6,523 nucleotides of DNA from an uncultured Collinsella sp. (GCA_958370325.1 CATXJW010000068.1:1-6523), one strand, 5' to 3'. Numbered from the stretch's first letter, positions 1-5,642 are shown. The notes: a model not told the origin generated them from the sequence alone. Numbers and translations are program-made.

Positions 1-388
1 CCGCGTCTTCCTCGCGAGCCAGGTCGGGGCGATGCGTGGGCGCAGGCGCCTGGGCGCCTTGCGCGGGCACGTCGAGAATGCTGAAGGATGCCGTGCTGCC
101 GGGGTCGATGTTATGGCGCGGTTGCGGGGTCTTGGCCGGCGAGATGGACATGTCCGCAGGCTCACCGAGTGTGGCCGTGGCATCGGCCTTTGCCTCGTCG
201 GCCTCGGCCTGAGCCCAGGCCTGTTCAAAGGTCAGGGGCTCGGCGGCATCGGAGGCGGCGTCCGTCTCGGCGGCATCGTTGCCGGTCTCGTCCTCGTCGC
301 CCGATGCGTCACTCGGCAACGGCTCGTCCCACTCCTCGTCCGGAGCTTCGCCCTCGCTATACCACCATTCAAAGTTATCGATATCCAT
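1..388 (-). CDS. Acidic low-complexity hypothetical protein, N-terminal part (truncated by window edge)
   Basis: This is a minus-strand reading frame open from an ATG at 388 to the left edge, about 129 codons. It was read by hand and starts MDIDNFEWWYSEGEAPDEEW. The first ~60 residues are dominated by Asp, Glu and Ala. Pro/Ala-rich stretches follow (for example SISPAKTPQPRHNIDPGS), then FSILDVPAQGAQAPAP and DLAREEDA near the edge. No signal peptide or membrane segment is seen in this part. It resembles a disordered acidic N-terminal tail of the kind that precedes a structured domain, but that domain lies outside the window, so no function is assigned. An AAGGGG Shine-Dalgarno-like run sits about 8 nt before the ATG. 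It is separated from the MerR gene by a repeat/terminator and has a possible promoter of its own, so it is probably a separate transcription unit. The opposite-strand frames over this stretch are arginine-rich shadows. Confidence 0.72.
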   Translation of the reverse strand, partial: MDIDNFEWWYSEGEAPDEEWDEPLPSDASGDEDETGNDAAETDAASDAAEPLTFEQAWAQAEADEAKADATATLGEPADMSISPAKTPQPRHNIDPGSTASFSILDVPAQGAQAPAPTHRPDLAREEDA

Positions 389-429
389 ACGGGGCGCCCC
401 TTAGGCCTCGCAAATAAACACTTGCTAGC

Positions 430-435
430 CTTATA
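430..435 (-). promoter_or_regulatory. Possible -10 element for the acidic hypothetical gene
   Basis: The minus strand reads TATAAG here, about 40 nt before the ATG at 388 and downstream of the repeat/terminator. No good -35 hexamer is seen at 16-18 nt upstream, so this is a weak call resting on the -10 match and the position. Confidence 0.25.
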
Positions 436-473
436 CCCCCAGATGGCACGGAAGCTCACCCGCGCCGGGCACG

Positions 474-539
474 AAAACCGTCACAACATTCGACGCTTTT
501 CCTCGATTTCGAGATTTTCATCGAATGTTGTGACGGTTT
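474..539 (-). terminator. Probable factor-independent terminator after merR
   Basis: Read on the minus strand, the 21-bp stem (one G-T pair) with an AT-rich interior runs directly into TTTT then CG. The stem is strong but the T-run is only four, so termination may be partial. It lies about 45 nt beyond the MerR stop codon and before the next gene. Confidence 0.5.
475..539. repeat. Composite repeat copy 1, large inverted repeat
   Basis: This is a 65-nt element with 21-nt terminal arms (475-495 and 519-539). The left arm begins AAACCGTCACAACATTCGA, and 20 of 21 positions match the reverse complement of the right arm. The core contains a smaller palindrome, CTCGATTTCGAG. A second copy of identical length lies at 5546-5610 and matches at 60 of 65 positions. 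On the minus strand the stem is followed by TTTT (477-474), so it could terminate transcription of the MerR gene, though the T-run is short. It resembles a REP/MITE-like intergenic element; no transposase is present. Confidence 0.9.
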
Positions 540-559
540 GGGCAGCAGCCACACCACGA

Positions 560-590
560 ATGTGACGAAGGAGCAGCCCCCTTGTCACAT
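560..590. repeat. Composite repeat copy 1, small hairpin overlapping the merR stop
   Basis: This 31-nt hairpin has ATGTGAC at one end and GTCACAT at the other. One bulged G is followed by AAGG/CCTT pairing around an 8-nt loop. It lies 20 nt from the large inverted repeat and shares its GTCACA core. The last Met codon and TGA stop of the MerR gene (590-585) lie inside its arm. The equivalent hairpin at 5613-5642 holds the end of the NUDIX fusion gene in the same way. Confidence 0.85.
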
Positions 591-1454
591 CTGGAGGGCG
601 ACGGGGATTTGGATGCAGCAGAAGTCCTCTTGGTGGGACTCGTCGTAGCTCGTGGTATCGAGGTAGCAGAAATCGAAAGCGTTGCCGATGGGCCGGAGCG
701 CGTGCTTGTCCATGCAGGCCACGACGGCGCGGATGCCCTCGGGCTCGTATGGCATACCCCAGCGGCTCATGCACAGGTACGTGCCCTCGGGCAGTACCTC
801 GACGCCAATCTCCGCCAGCTCGGCAGAATCGCTCGGCAGCATTTCCTCGGCACCGCGCGGCAGCACGGCAAAGGAGCCGGCACCGGCGATGGGGTCGTCG
901 GAATGCAGTACCTCGCGACGCAGCATGGCACCCCAGCCGCGCATGGGGCGCGTACCCGTCAGCGCACGCATGCGCAGAATCGCCCGCATAAGCGTGGGAT
1001 GAAGCATCGAGCGGCCGCGCTCGATGTCGCCCGGAAATTCCTCAAAGACCACGTAGCGGCGCTCAAACTGCTTGAGCTCCGGTTTGCCCTCGCGCTCGCG
1101 CCAATAGACCGCCTCGTCGTAAAAGCTCAGACGCTCCTGCACGCTCGCGCGCTCGGCTTTGAGCCCGGCAATCTGATCATCGAGTGCCTGCACCCGCGAG
1201 CGCAGGTGATCGGTCATCTCGCCAATGTCGAACGTCGAGGTCAAGCGGTCGATCTCATCGAGTTCGAGCCCCAGGTCGCGCAGCATGCAGATCAGACGCA
1301 TGAGCGGGATCTGCGTGGGCGAATAGAAACGGTAGCCCTTCTCGTTGACCACGGCGGGCTTAAACAGGCCGATCTTGTCGTAGTAGATGAGCGTTTGGCG
1401 CGAAACGTTAAACAAGCTCGCCATCTCGCTAATCGCATACATACCCGTCTGCAT
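585..1454 (-). CDS. MerR-family transcriptional regulator with GyrI-like effector-binding domain
   Basis: This is a 289-aa protein from the ATG at 1454, chosen because GGGAGGA lies 3 nt upstream; a longer frame begins at 1505 without such a site. Residues ~4-75 form the winged helix-turn-helix of the MerR family (YAISEMASLFNVSRQTLIYY, then KIGLFKP and GYRFYS). Residues ~80-125 form the usual dimerisation helix. The C-terminal ~150 residues look like a GyrI/BmrR-type ligand-binding domain. Typical signs are GTYLCMSRWG, the ALRPIGNAFDFCYLD region and the closing EDFCCIQIPV motif. Proteins of this type (BmrR, TipA, Mta) bind small, often aromatic or cationic molecules and activate promoters with long spacers. 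It follows ubiX with an 80-nt gap, so it is likely a local regulator of the decarboxylase locus. The target and ligand are inferred from position only. The final codon and stop lie in an intergenic repeat. Confidence 0.9.
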   Translation of the reverse strand: MQTGMYAISEMASLFNVSRQTLIYYDKIGLFKPAVVNEKGYRFYSPTQIPLMRLICMLRDLGLELDEIDRLTSTFDIGEMTDHLRSRVQALDDQIAGLKAERASVQERLSFYDEAVYWREREGKPELKQFERRYVVFEEFPGDIERGRSMLHPTLMRAILRMRALTGTRPMRGWGAMLRREVLHSDDPIAGAGSFAVLPRGAEEMLPSDSAELAEIGVEVLPEGTYLCMSRWGMPYEPEGIRAVVACMDKHALRPIGNAFDFCYLDTTSYDESHQEDFCCIQIPVALQM

Positions 1455-1475
1455 AAGTCCTCCCGACACACCAAA

Positions 1476-1501
1476 GCCCGCCGTCCACAGGGGCAGCGGG
1501 C
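1476..1501 (-). other. Weak hairpin between ubiX and merR
   Basis: GCCCGC (1476-1481) and GCGGGC (1496-1501) form a 6-bp stem around a 14-nt loop. On the minus strand it is followed by only TTT, so it is at best a weak attenuator. It lies in the 80-nt gap between the ubiX stop and the merR ribosome-binding site. Confidence 0.3.
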
Positions 1502-1534
1502 CCAAACACTACTCGTATCCTACCCTAAATGCGC

Positions 1535-2110
1535 CTATGACCAGCGCTTATAGTTTTCACACGACACGCCAACGGCCTCGAGTGCCTTGGCGGCGATGTG
1601 ATGCACCGCGTCATCAAGCGTGGCGGGGCCGTTGTAAAACGTGAGCATGGGCGGCATGAGCATGACGCCCGGCACGCGCGCCAGGCGCGCCATGTTATCG
1701 ATGTGAATGGCGCTGAAGGGCGTCTCGCGCACCATGAGCACCAGGCGGCGCTGCTCTTTCATCTGCACGTCGGCCGCGCGCAGCAACAGGTTTTCGCTGT
1801 AGCCGCTCGCGATGCCGGCAAGCGTCTTCATGGAGCAGGGCGCCACGATCATACCGTCGACCGGATAGGTACCGCTTGCGATGGCGGCGCCGATGTTCTT
1901 GTTGTCGTAGACCACATCGGCATAGCACGCAAACTCGTCGGGCGTCATGCCGAGCTCCTGCTCGATGGTGATCTCTCCCCCGCGCGTGACGACAAGTGCC
2001 GACTCGGCACCGGCCTGGCGCAGGCATTTGAGGCACTCAAGGCCCAGCGCGGCACCGCTGGCGCCCGAAACGCCAACGACAATGCGACGGGGACGGACAT
2101 CAAAAGGCAT
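1535..2110 (-). CDS. ubiX: UbiX-family flavin prenyltransferase
   Basis: This is a 191-aa protein with an ATG at 2110 and AAGGAG 7 nt upstream. UbiX enzymes join a dimethylallyl group from dimethylallyl (mono)phosphate to FMN, making prenylated FMN, the cofactor of UbiD decarboxylases. The family signature is complete. There is a Rossmann-like start GVSGASGA (residues 13-20), then PCSMKTLAGIASGYSENLLL (91-110), RAADVQMKEQRRLVLMVRET (111-130) and a late FYNGP stretch (158-162). The length is normal for UbiX/Pad1/LpdB. It lies downstream of the UbiD gene with a 192-nt gap holding a large palindrome, unlike the tight spacing often seen for such pairs. It most likely supplies the cofactor for the adjacent decarboxylase. 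It belongs to the LpdB/BsdB/UbiX group; the motifs do not tell these apart. Confidence 0.96.
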   Translation of the reverse strand: MPFDVRPRRIVVGVSGASGAALGLECLKCLRQAGAESALVVTRGGEITIEQELGMTPDEFACYADVVYDNKNIGAAIASGTYPVDGMIVAPCSMKTLAGIASGYSENLLLRAADVQMKEQRRLVLMVRETPFSAIHIDNMARLARVPGVMLMPPMLTFYNGPATLDDAVHHIAAKALEAVGVSCENYKRWS

Positions 2111-2177
2111 ATCCCTGCTCCTTAAAATCCATGGCTATCGGTCTGATTGGTATCGCTCAATAGGCACACGTCAGCGA

Positions 2178-2277
2178 GCCGGCTCCAAGTGCCCCAGGTC
2201 GCCGTGAAAGAGGAGCGACGCGTACTTCTGTACGCGAGCGACGGTTTGAACGGCGAGATGGGGTGCTTGGGGCCGGC
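2178..2277. repeat. 100-nt palindromic element between ubiD and ubiX
   Basis: The two 28-nt arms (2178-2205 and 2250-2277) are inverted copies with 23 of 28 positions identical. The arms begin GCCGGCTCC and end GGGGCCGGC. Inside are two 13-nt spacers of equal length and a perfect 7-bp hairpin, CGCGTAC / GTACGCG (2219-2225 and 2230-2236), with loop TTCT. Three of the five arm differences become G-U pairs if the plus strand is transcribed, giving 26 of 28 paired; on the minus strand they are C-A mismatches. Neither side has a T-run, so it is not an ordinary terminator. It could be a palindromic repeat, a processing site or a structured RNA. No protein family is recognised in it. Confidence 0.8.
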
Positions 2278-2302
2278 GCAGCGTCGACCGGTGCGGCGTT
2301 TG

Positions 2303-3793
2303 TTAAAACGCCGCAATCTCCCTAGCCCACTTGTCCTTGTCGATCTCCATGAACTGCGAGCGGATGAAGTTCTTCTTGAGGTCGAACGGAACCGTGCAGT
2401 CGAAGATGGCCTTGCAGGCGATGCCATGCTCGCGAATCGAAGAATCGAATGCGGGGTCGTTGGACGGGTCGAGCACGTGGCAGTGGCAGCCGGGGATGGT
2501 GATGAGGTCCACGTCGGCCTGGAAGCGCGTGGTCATGGCCCACATCACGTCGCTCATGTCGAAGATGTCGACGTCCTCGTCAACAAGGATCACATGCTTG
2601 AGCTCGGAGAATGCCGAGAAGGCGAGCATGGCGGCGTTGCGCTGACGGCCCTCGTCATTTTTGCTCGACTTCTTAAACTGCATGATGGCAACGAACTTGC
2701 CGCCGCCGCAGGGGGCAGCGTGGACGTTGAGCAGGCGGCCCGGGATAGCGGTCTCGACCATCTTGTAGATGGAGGCCTCGGTGGGGATGCCCGCCATGGA
2801 AACGTGCTCGTGCGAAGGACCGATGCAGCTCTCCATGATGGGATTGACGCGCGTGGTGACGGCGGTGATCTTGATCACCGGGCAGACCTTGGCGCCACCG
2901 GTGTAGCCGGGGAACTCGGGCATGGCGTAGCCGTGGCCGTTGACGTCCTCGTTGATGGTCTCGTCGTGCATGAGGTAGCCCTCGAGCACGTACTCGGCAT
3001 TGGCGATGCACTTCTGCGGAACGGTAACGCAGTCGGCAAGCTCGACGGCGTGGCCGCGCAGGGCGCCGGCAATCTGCAGCTCGTTGAAGCCGAGCGGCGT
3101 GGTGGGAGCTTCGAAGCCGCAGCACATGTACACGGCAGGGTCCAGACCGATGGAGATGGAGATGGGCATGTCCTCGCCGCGCTGGCAGTACTCGTCAAAG
3201 AACGCGCCCAGGTGACGGCTGCCCGGAGTGATCCACATGGCGAGCTTGTCCTTGTCGACGCAGGAGAAGCGGTGGATGGTCACGTCGGACTGGGAGCCGT
3301 CGGGGCTCGTGCCGTAGGCGAGGCCCATGGTGATGTAGGGGCCGCCGTCGACGGGCGTGTTGGTGGGAGCGGGAACAATCTTGCGCAGGTCAAAGCCCTC
3401 GTCGGTCGCCTTGTACACGACCTCCTGGCAGTCAATGTGCGCACCCTCGGCGATCTGCTTAGGCGCGATCAGGTTCTCGAAGCGTTTACCGATCTCGAGA
3501 CCCAGGTGCTCCTCGTCCAGGTCGAGCAGGGCGGCAACGCGCTTGCGGCTGGCAAGCATGCCGATGCAGACCTTGGCATCGTCAAAGCCCTTAACGTTGT
3601 TGAAGACCATCGCCGGACCCTCTTTGGTCGGACGCATAACGGTGCCGCCGGCGCCGACGTGACGATAGACGCCCGAGACCTCGGCATCGGGATCGACCTG
3701 GGTGCCGGTCTCGAGCAGCTGGCCCGGCATCTCGCGCAAAAAGTCGAGTGCGGAGCGCAGGTCGTGGATCTGGGAAGCATCGGTAGTGGACAT
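2303..3793 (-). CDS. lpdC: UbiD-family prFMN-dependent decarboxylase, LpdC-like (gallate/protocatechuate type)
   Basis: This is a 496-aa protein with an ATG at 3793, chosen for AAAGGAG 6 nt upstream; an in-frame extension to 3901 has no such site. It is recognised by recall as very like LpdC, the catalytic subunit of Lactiplantibacillus plantarum gallate decarboxylase. Shared stretches are GVYRHVGAGGTV (41-52), EGPAMVFNNVKGF (58-70), YKATDEGFD (127-135), SDVTIHR (169-175), GPSHEHVSMAGIPTEAS (325-341) and ILVDEDVDIFDMSDV (402-416). R175 fits the family's catalytic Arg, and AEYVLEG (266-272) holds the expected glutamates. H194 and E238 are plausible ligands for the metal that anchors prFMN. The reaction would be non-oxidative loss of CO2 from a phenolic acid such as gallate or protocatechuate. 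The substrate is inferred from similarity; 4-hydroxybenzoate or another aromatic acid is possible. UbiX and the permease flank it, and no separate small LpdD subunit gene is seen. Confidence 0.94.
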   Translation of the reverse strand: MSTTDASQIHDLRSALDFLREMPGQLLETGTQVDPDAEVSGVYRHVGAGGTVMRPTKEGPAMVFNNVKGFDDAKVCIGMLASRKRVAALLDLDEEHLGLEIGKRFENLIAPKQIAEGAHIDCQEVVYKATDEGFDLRKIVPAPTNTPVDGGPYITMGLAYGTSPDGSQSDVTIHRFSCVDKDKLAMWITPGSRHLGAFFDEYCQRGEDMPISISIGLDPAVYMCCGFEAPTTPLGFNELQIAGALRGHAVELADCVTVPQKCIANAEYVLEGYLMHDETINEDVNGHGYAMPEFPGYTGGAKVCPVIKITAVTTRVNPIMESCIGPSHEHVSMAGIPTEASIYKMVETAIPGRLLNVHAAPCGGGKFVAIMQFKKSSKNDEGRQRNAAMLAFSAFSELKHVILVDEDVDIFDMSDVMWAMTTRFQADVDLITIPGCHCHVLDPSNDPAFDSSIREHGIACKAIFDCTVPFDLKKNFIRSQFMEIDKDKWAREIAAF

Positions 3794-3815
3794 AGCGTGC
3801 TCCTTTCGGGAGAGT

Positions 3816-3841
3816 GCCCGGCGGCGGGAGTGCCGCCGGGC
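3816..3841 (-). promoter_or_regulatory. Strong hairpin just upstream of the lpdC-like ribosome-binding site
   Basis: This is a perfect 10-bp all-G/C stem, GCCCGGCGGC (3816-3825) with GCCGCCGGGC (3832-3841), around a 6-nt loop. Its base is 9 nt from the AAAGGAG that serves the UbiD gene. There is no T-run after it, so it is not a standard terminator. It could stabilise the mRNA 5' end, mark a processing site between permease and decarboxylase messages, or affect translation. Its 3' arm on the mRNA overlaps CGGGCACTC, which can also pair with CGAGTGCCCG from 3893-3884. Confidence 0.65.
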
Positions 3842-3883
3842 TGGGGGACGTAGTGGGGCCACGGCGCTCATAGATGGGGCGGT

Positions 3884-3930
3884 CGGGCACTCGCAGTTCA
3901 AGCACTCGGCTAATTACAGCCAAGCACTCG
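3884..3930 (+). repeat. Three short direct repeats CRRGCACTCG
   Basis: CGGGCACTCG (3884-3893), CAAGCACTCG (3899-3908) and CAAGCACTCG (3921-3930) stand at 15- and 22-nt steps between the permease stop and the UbiD start. The last two flank a small dyad, GGCT-AATTAC-AGCC (3908-3921). An inverted partial copy, GAGTGCCCG, is at 3812-3820. Such an array could be binding sites for a regulator of the decarboxylase. A weak -35-like TTGAAC is present on the minus strand at 3901-3896 with no convincing -10. Confidence 0.45.
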
Positions 3931-3935
3931 ACCGT

Positions 3936-5393
3936 TTACATCAGGCCAAAGAGGTGGAACCAGGCGGCCTCGACCAGCACGACGATAAAGACGACCGCAG
4001 TGAGGGGAATGCCCATGCGCATGGCCTCTTTGGAGGTGTAGCCGCCGGCGTCCTTGCCCTCGCCGATAAGGATCGGCAGGTTATGGAACGGCAGGATGTA
4101 GTGGATGTTGATGGACGTGAAGACGATGAGCGCCACAGCGAGCGGGCTCACGCTGGAGCCGGCCGCGAAGCTGATGAACGCCGGCACGCACACGCCGAGC
4201 ACGGCCATGACCGAGCCCATGAACATGTGGATGATCATGGAGAGCGCGGCGACGAGCAGGGCGAACAGGAAGATGTTCTCGGGCACGGAGCTGGGAAGCA
4301 CGACGTCGGCGATCCAGGCGTTCATGCCGGTGGCACCGCCCACGGAACCCACGGCCATGGCGGCCGTCAGGAACATGAGGGACTTGATGTCGACGGCGTT
4401 CCAGCTGGCGGGCGCGAGGACCTCGCCGATGATGGGCATGGCGAGAGCGACGCCAATGGCCAGGGTGACCCAGCCGATGTAATCGCCCGAGACGGTGAGC
4501 CACAGCGCGATGGCGATGACGAGCCACACGATGGTGCGGATCTCCTTGACGGAGAGCTTACCGAGCGCGGCCTGCTTGGCCACGATCTGCTCGCGATCGT
4601 AGACGAGCTCCTTGCTGGGCTTAAAGAGAAAGAGGCCCAGGAACAGGGTGCACAGCAGCGCGACCAGCATAGGCACGCTCATGTACAGGAACCAGTCGAC
4701 AAAGGACGGGCTCATGCCGCCGGCCTCGGCGCTGTACTGCGCAACGAGCGGGTTGAGCGTGGAGTCGCCCGTCAGGAAGAACATAGAGCCCGGGGCGGCA
4801 GCGGCAAACACAAGGAAGCCGAGCTTGCCGCGGTCGTCGTCACCGTAGCCGGCGGACTCGGCAATGACCGAGACGACGGCGAGGATGAGGAAGGCGCGGG
4901 GGAACGGATGCGGGATCAGCAGCGACAGCACAAAGGTGAGCGCGAAGATCGAGATGATGAGCGACTTGGCGTCGCGCACGAACTTGAGCATAAACGCATA
5001 GGCGATGCGCTCGCCCAGGCCCGACTCCTTGACCGCACTGGCGATGAGGTAGGCGCCGATGACGAGCCACATAGTGGCCTTAGTCCACGAGCTAAACGTG
5101 GAGGCGACCGTCGCCGAGATGCTCGCGGCGCCCGTGTCGTCCACGCACACCTTAAACAGAACGAGCAGCGCGCAGTAGAGCAGGCCCACAAAGCCCGGCT
5201 GTGCCACGCCACACGCCCAGAACACCACCGTGGCGAGCGTCAACGCCAGACAGGTCTGACCGCCGACCGTAAGCTCGACCGTCGAGCTCAGCTCCGCCAA
5301 AGGAAGAAACTTCACCAGCAAAAAGACAACGATACCCAGCACAAAGCCAATTTCGCGCTTGGTGATCTTAAACGCCTTCTTTTCCGCTTCCAT
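3936..5393 (-). CDS. DASS/SLC13-like anion permease, probable aromatic-acid transporter
   Basis: This is a 485-aa membrane protein. The ATG at 5393 follows AAAGGTGGGGAG directly and is preferred to a frame-extending ATG at 5444. The N-terminus is cytoplasmic and basic (KKAFKITKRE), followed by roughly 11-13 hydrophobic segments, for example ~16-32, 48-64, 67-83, 108-121, 145-161, 192-208, 236-257, 286-300, 306-322, 337-352, 373-400, 405-428 and 462-480. The stretch APGSMFFLTGDSTLNPL (200-216) matches the conserved MFLT...NPL region of the CitT/YflS branch, and INIHYILPFHN (428-438) fits the C-terminal HY motif. The usual SNT signatures for carboxylate and sodium binding are not evident; the equivalent first site reads IPHPFPRAF (160-168). 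It sits 142 nt upstream of the decarboxylase gene, so it probably imports the substrate, or exchanges it for product. The substrate is an inference. The gene has its own leader with a hairpin/T-run. Confidence 0.87.
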   Translation of the reverse strand: MEAEKKAFKITKREIGFVLGIVVFLLVKFLPLAELSSTVELTVGGQTCLALTLATVVFWACGVAQPGFVGLLYCALLVLFKVCVDDTGAASISATVASTFSSWTKATMWLVIGAYLIASAVKESGLGERIAYAFMLKFVRDAKSLIISIFALTFVLSLLIPHPFPRAFLILAVVSVIAESAGYGDDDRGKLGFLVFAAAAPGSMFFLTGDSTLNPLVAQYSAEAGGMSPSFVDWFLYMSVPMLVALLCTLFLGLFLFKPSKELVYDREQIVAKQAALGKLSVKEIRTIVWLVIAIALWLTVSGDYIGWVTLAIGVALAMPIIGEVLAPASWNAVDIKSLMFLTAAMAVGSVGGATGMNAWIADVVLPSSVPENIFLFALLVAALSMIIHMFMGSVMAVLGVCVPAFISFAAGSSVSPLAVALIVFTSINIHYILPFHNLPILIGEGKDAGGYTSKEAMRMGIPLTAVVFIVVLVEAAWFHLFGLM

Positions 5394-5446
5394 CTCCCCA
5401 CCTTTCTTATTGGGGGCGCTCCGGATTCGCGGCCACGTTGCCACTT

Positions 5447-5476
5447 AAAAGGGGCGCCCGTTATCGGACACCCCTT
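5447..5476 (-). terminator. Leader hairpin with T-run upstream of the permease (terminator or attenuator)
   Basis: On the minus strand AAGGGGTGTCCG pairs with CGGGCGCCCCTT around an ATAA loop and is followed by TTTT (counting the two Ts of the stem). All 12 positions pair, two of them as G-U. Those two would be mismatches on the plus strand, which argues for an RNA-level role on the mRNA strand. It lies about 55 nt before the permease ATG, beyond the repeat terminator of the preceding gene. It could be a second tandem terminator, or an attenuator if the permease promoter lies upstream of it. Confidence 0.6.
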
Positions 5477-5485
5477 ACGTTGCGC

Positions 5486-5507
5486 TGTGTTGTTGCAATA
5501 CAGTCAA
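5486..5507 (-). promoter_or_regulatory. Possible -35 box with adjoining operator-like dyad for the permease
   Basis: The minus strand carries TTGACT (5507-5502), which overlaps at its end the 17-nt dyad TGTATTG-CAA-CAACACA (5502-5486, 6 of 7 arm positions matching). Position and composition fit a promoter/operator, but no good -10 hexamer is seen at 16-18 nt, and the longer spacings favoured by MerR regulators give only poor matches. If real, transcripts would read into the hairpin at 5476-5447. Confidence 0.27.
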
Positions 5508-5542
5508 GCGGGATTTTTTGGATGAGAAGCGATCCCCTGGAC

Positions 5543-5610
5543 AAAAAACCGTCACATCATTCGACGGTTTTCCTCGATTTCGAGATTCTCGCCGAATGTT
5601 GTGACGGTTT
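5543..5610 (-). terminator. Factor-independent terminator after the LpdD-IDI fusion gene
   Basis: On the minus strand the long stem of repeat copy 2 ends in GACGG followed by six T residues (5548-5543), a much better terminator form than copy 1. It would end the message of the fusion gene 26 nt beyond its stop codon, separating it at least in part from the permease gene. Confidence 0.65.
5546..5610. repeat. Composite repeat copy 2, large inverted repeat
   Basis: This is the second 65-nt copy of the element at 475-539, in the same orientation, with 60 of 65 positions identical. Its 21-nt arms (5546-5566 and 5590-5610) match at 19 positions, and the core palindrome CTCGATTTCGAG is unchanged. 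It lies in the gap between the NUDIX fusion gene and the permease. Confidence 0.9.
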
Positions 5611-5612
5611 GG

Positions 5613-5642
5613 ATGTGACAAAGGGACCGCCCGATGTCACAT
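5613..5642. repeat. Composite repeat copy 2, small hairpin overlapping the fusion gene stop
   Basis: ATGTGACA (5613-5620) and TGTCACAT (5635-5642) form a perfect 8-bp stem, with further GGG/CCC pairing inside. It lies 2 nt from the large inverted repeat. The terminal Met codon and TGA stop of the fusion gene (5642-5637) are within the arm, as in the merR copy. Confidence 0.85.

Noticed and set aside
475..590. CRISPR repeat or attachment site
   Set aside because: Only two distant copies, each self-palindromic, with no spacer array, no cas genes and no integrase in the window.
582..1553. Plus-strand open frame of 323 codons
   Set aside because: It is antisense to the MerR gene, whose domain motifs and ribosome-binding site are clear.
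2108..2140. Mini-ORF MDFKEQGYAF overlapping the ubiX start
   Set aside because: Ten codons without its own ribosome-binding site. The overlap with the ubiX start is suggestive of translational coupling but could be chance.
2111..2302. Intrinsic terminator at the 100-nt palindrome
   Set aside because: There is no T-run on either side, and the following gene on the same strand is functionally linked.
2147..3853. Long plus-strand open frame of 568 codons
   Set aside because: It is antisense to the well-supported UbiD gene. The Val/Gly/His/Asp-rich translation is typical of a shadow frame in GC-rich DNA.
3794..3901. 36-residue N-terminal extension of the UbiD protein
   Set aside because: The stretch is Arg/Pro-rich, runs through the leader hairpin and lacks a ribosome-binding site, whereas AAAGGAG precedes the ATG at 3793.
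5394..5444. 17-residue extension of the permease from the ATG at 5444
   Set aside because: The purine-rich ribosome-binding site lies directly before the ATG at 5393, and the extension is not typical of the family.
3702..5525. Long plus-strand open frame of 607 codons
   Set aside because: It is antisense to the permease and the start of the UbiD gene. Its composition (Asp, Glu, Gly, His, Arg, Ala) is what the complement of a high-GC membrane-protein gene gives, and no family is recognised.
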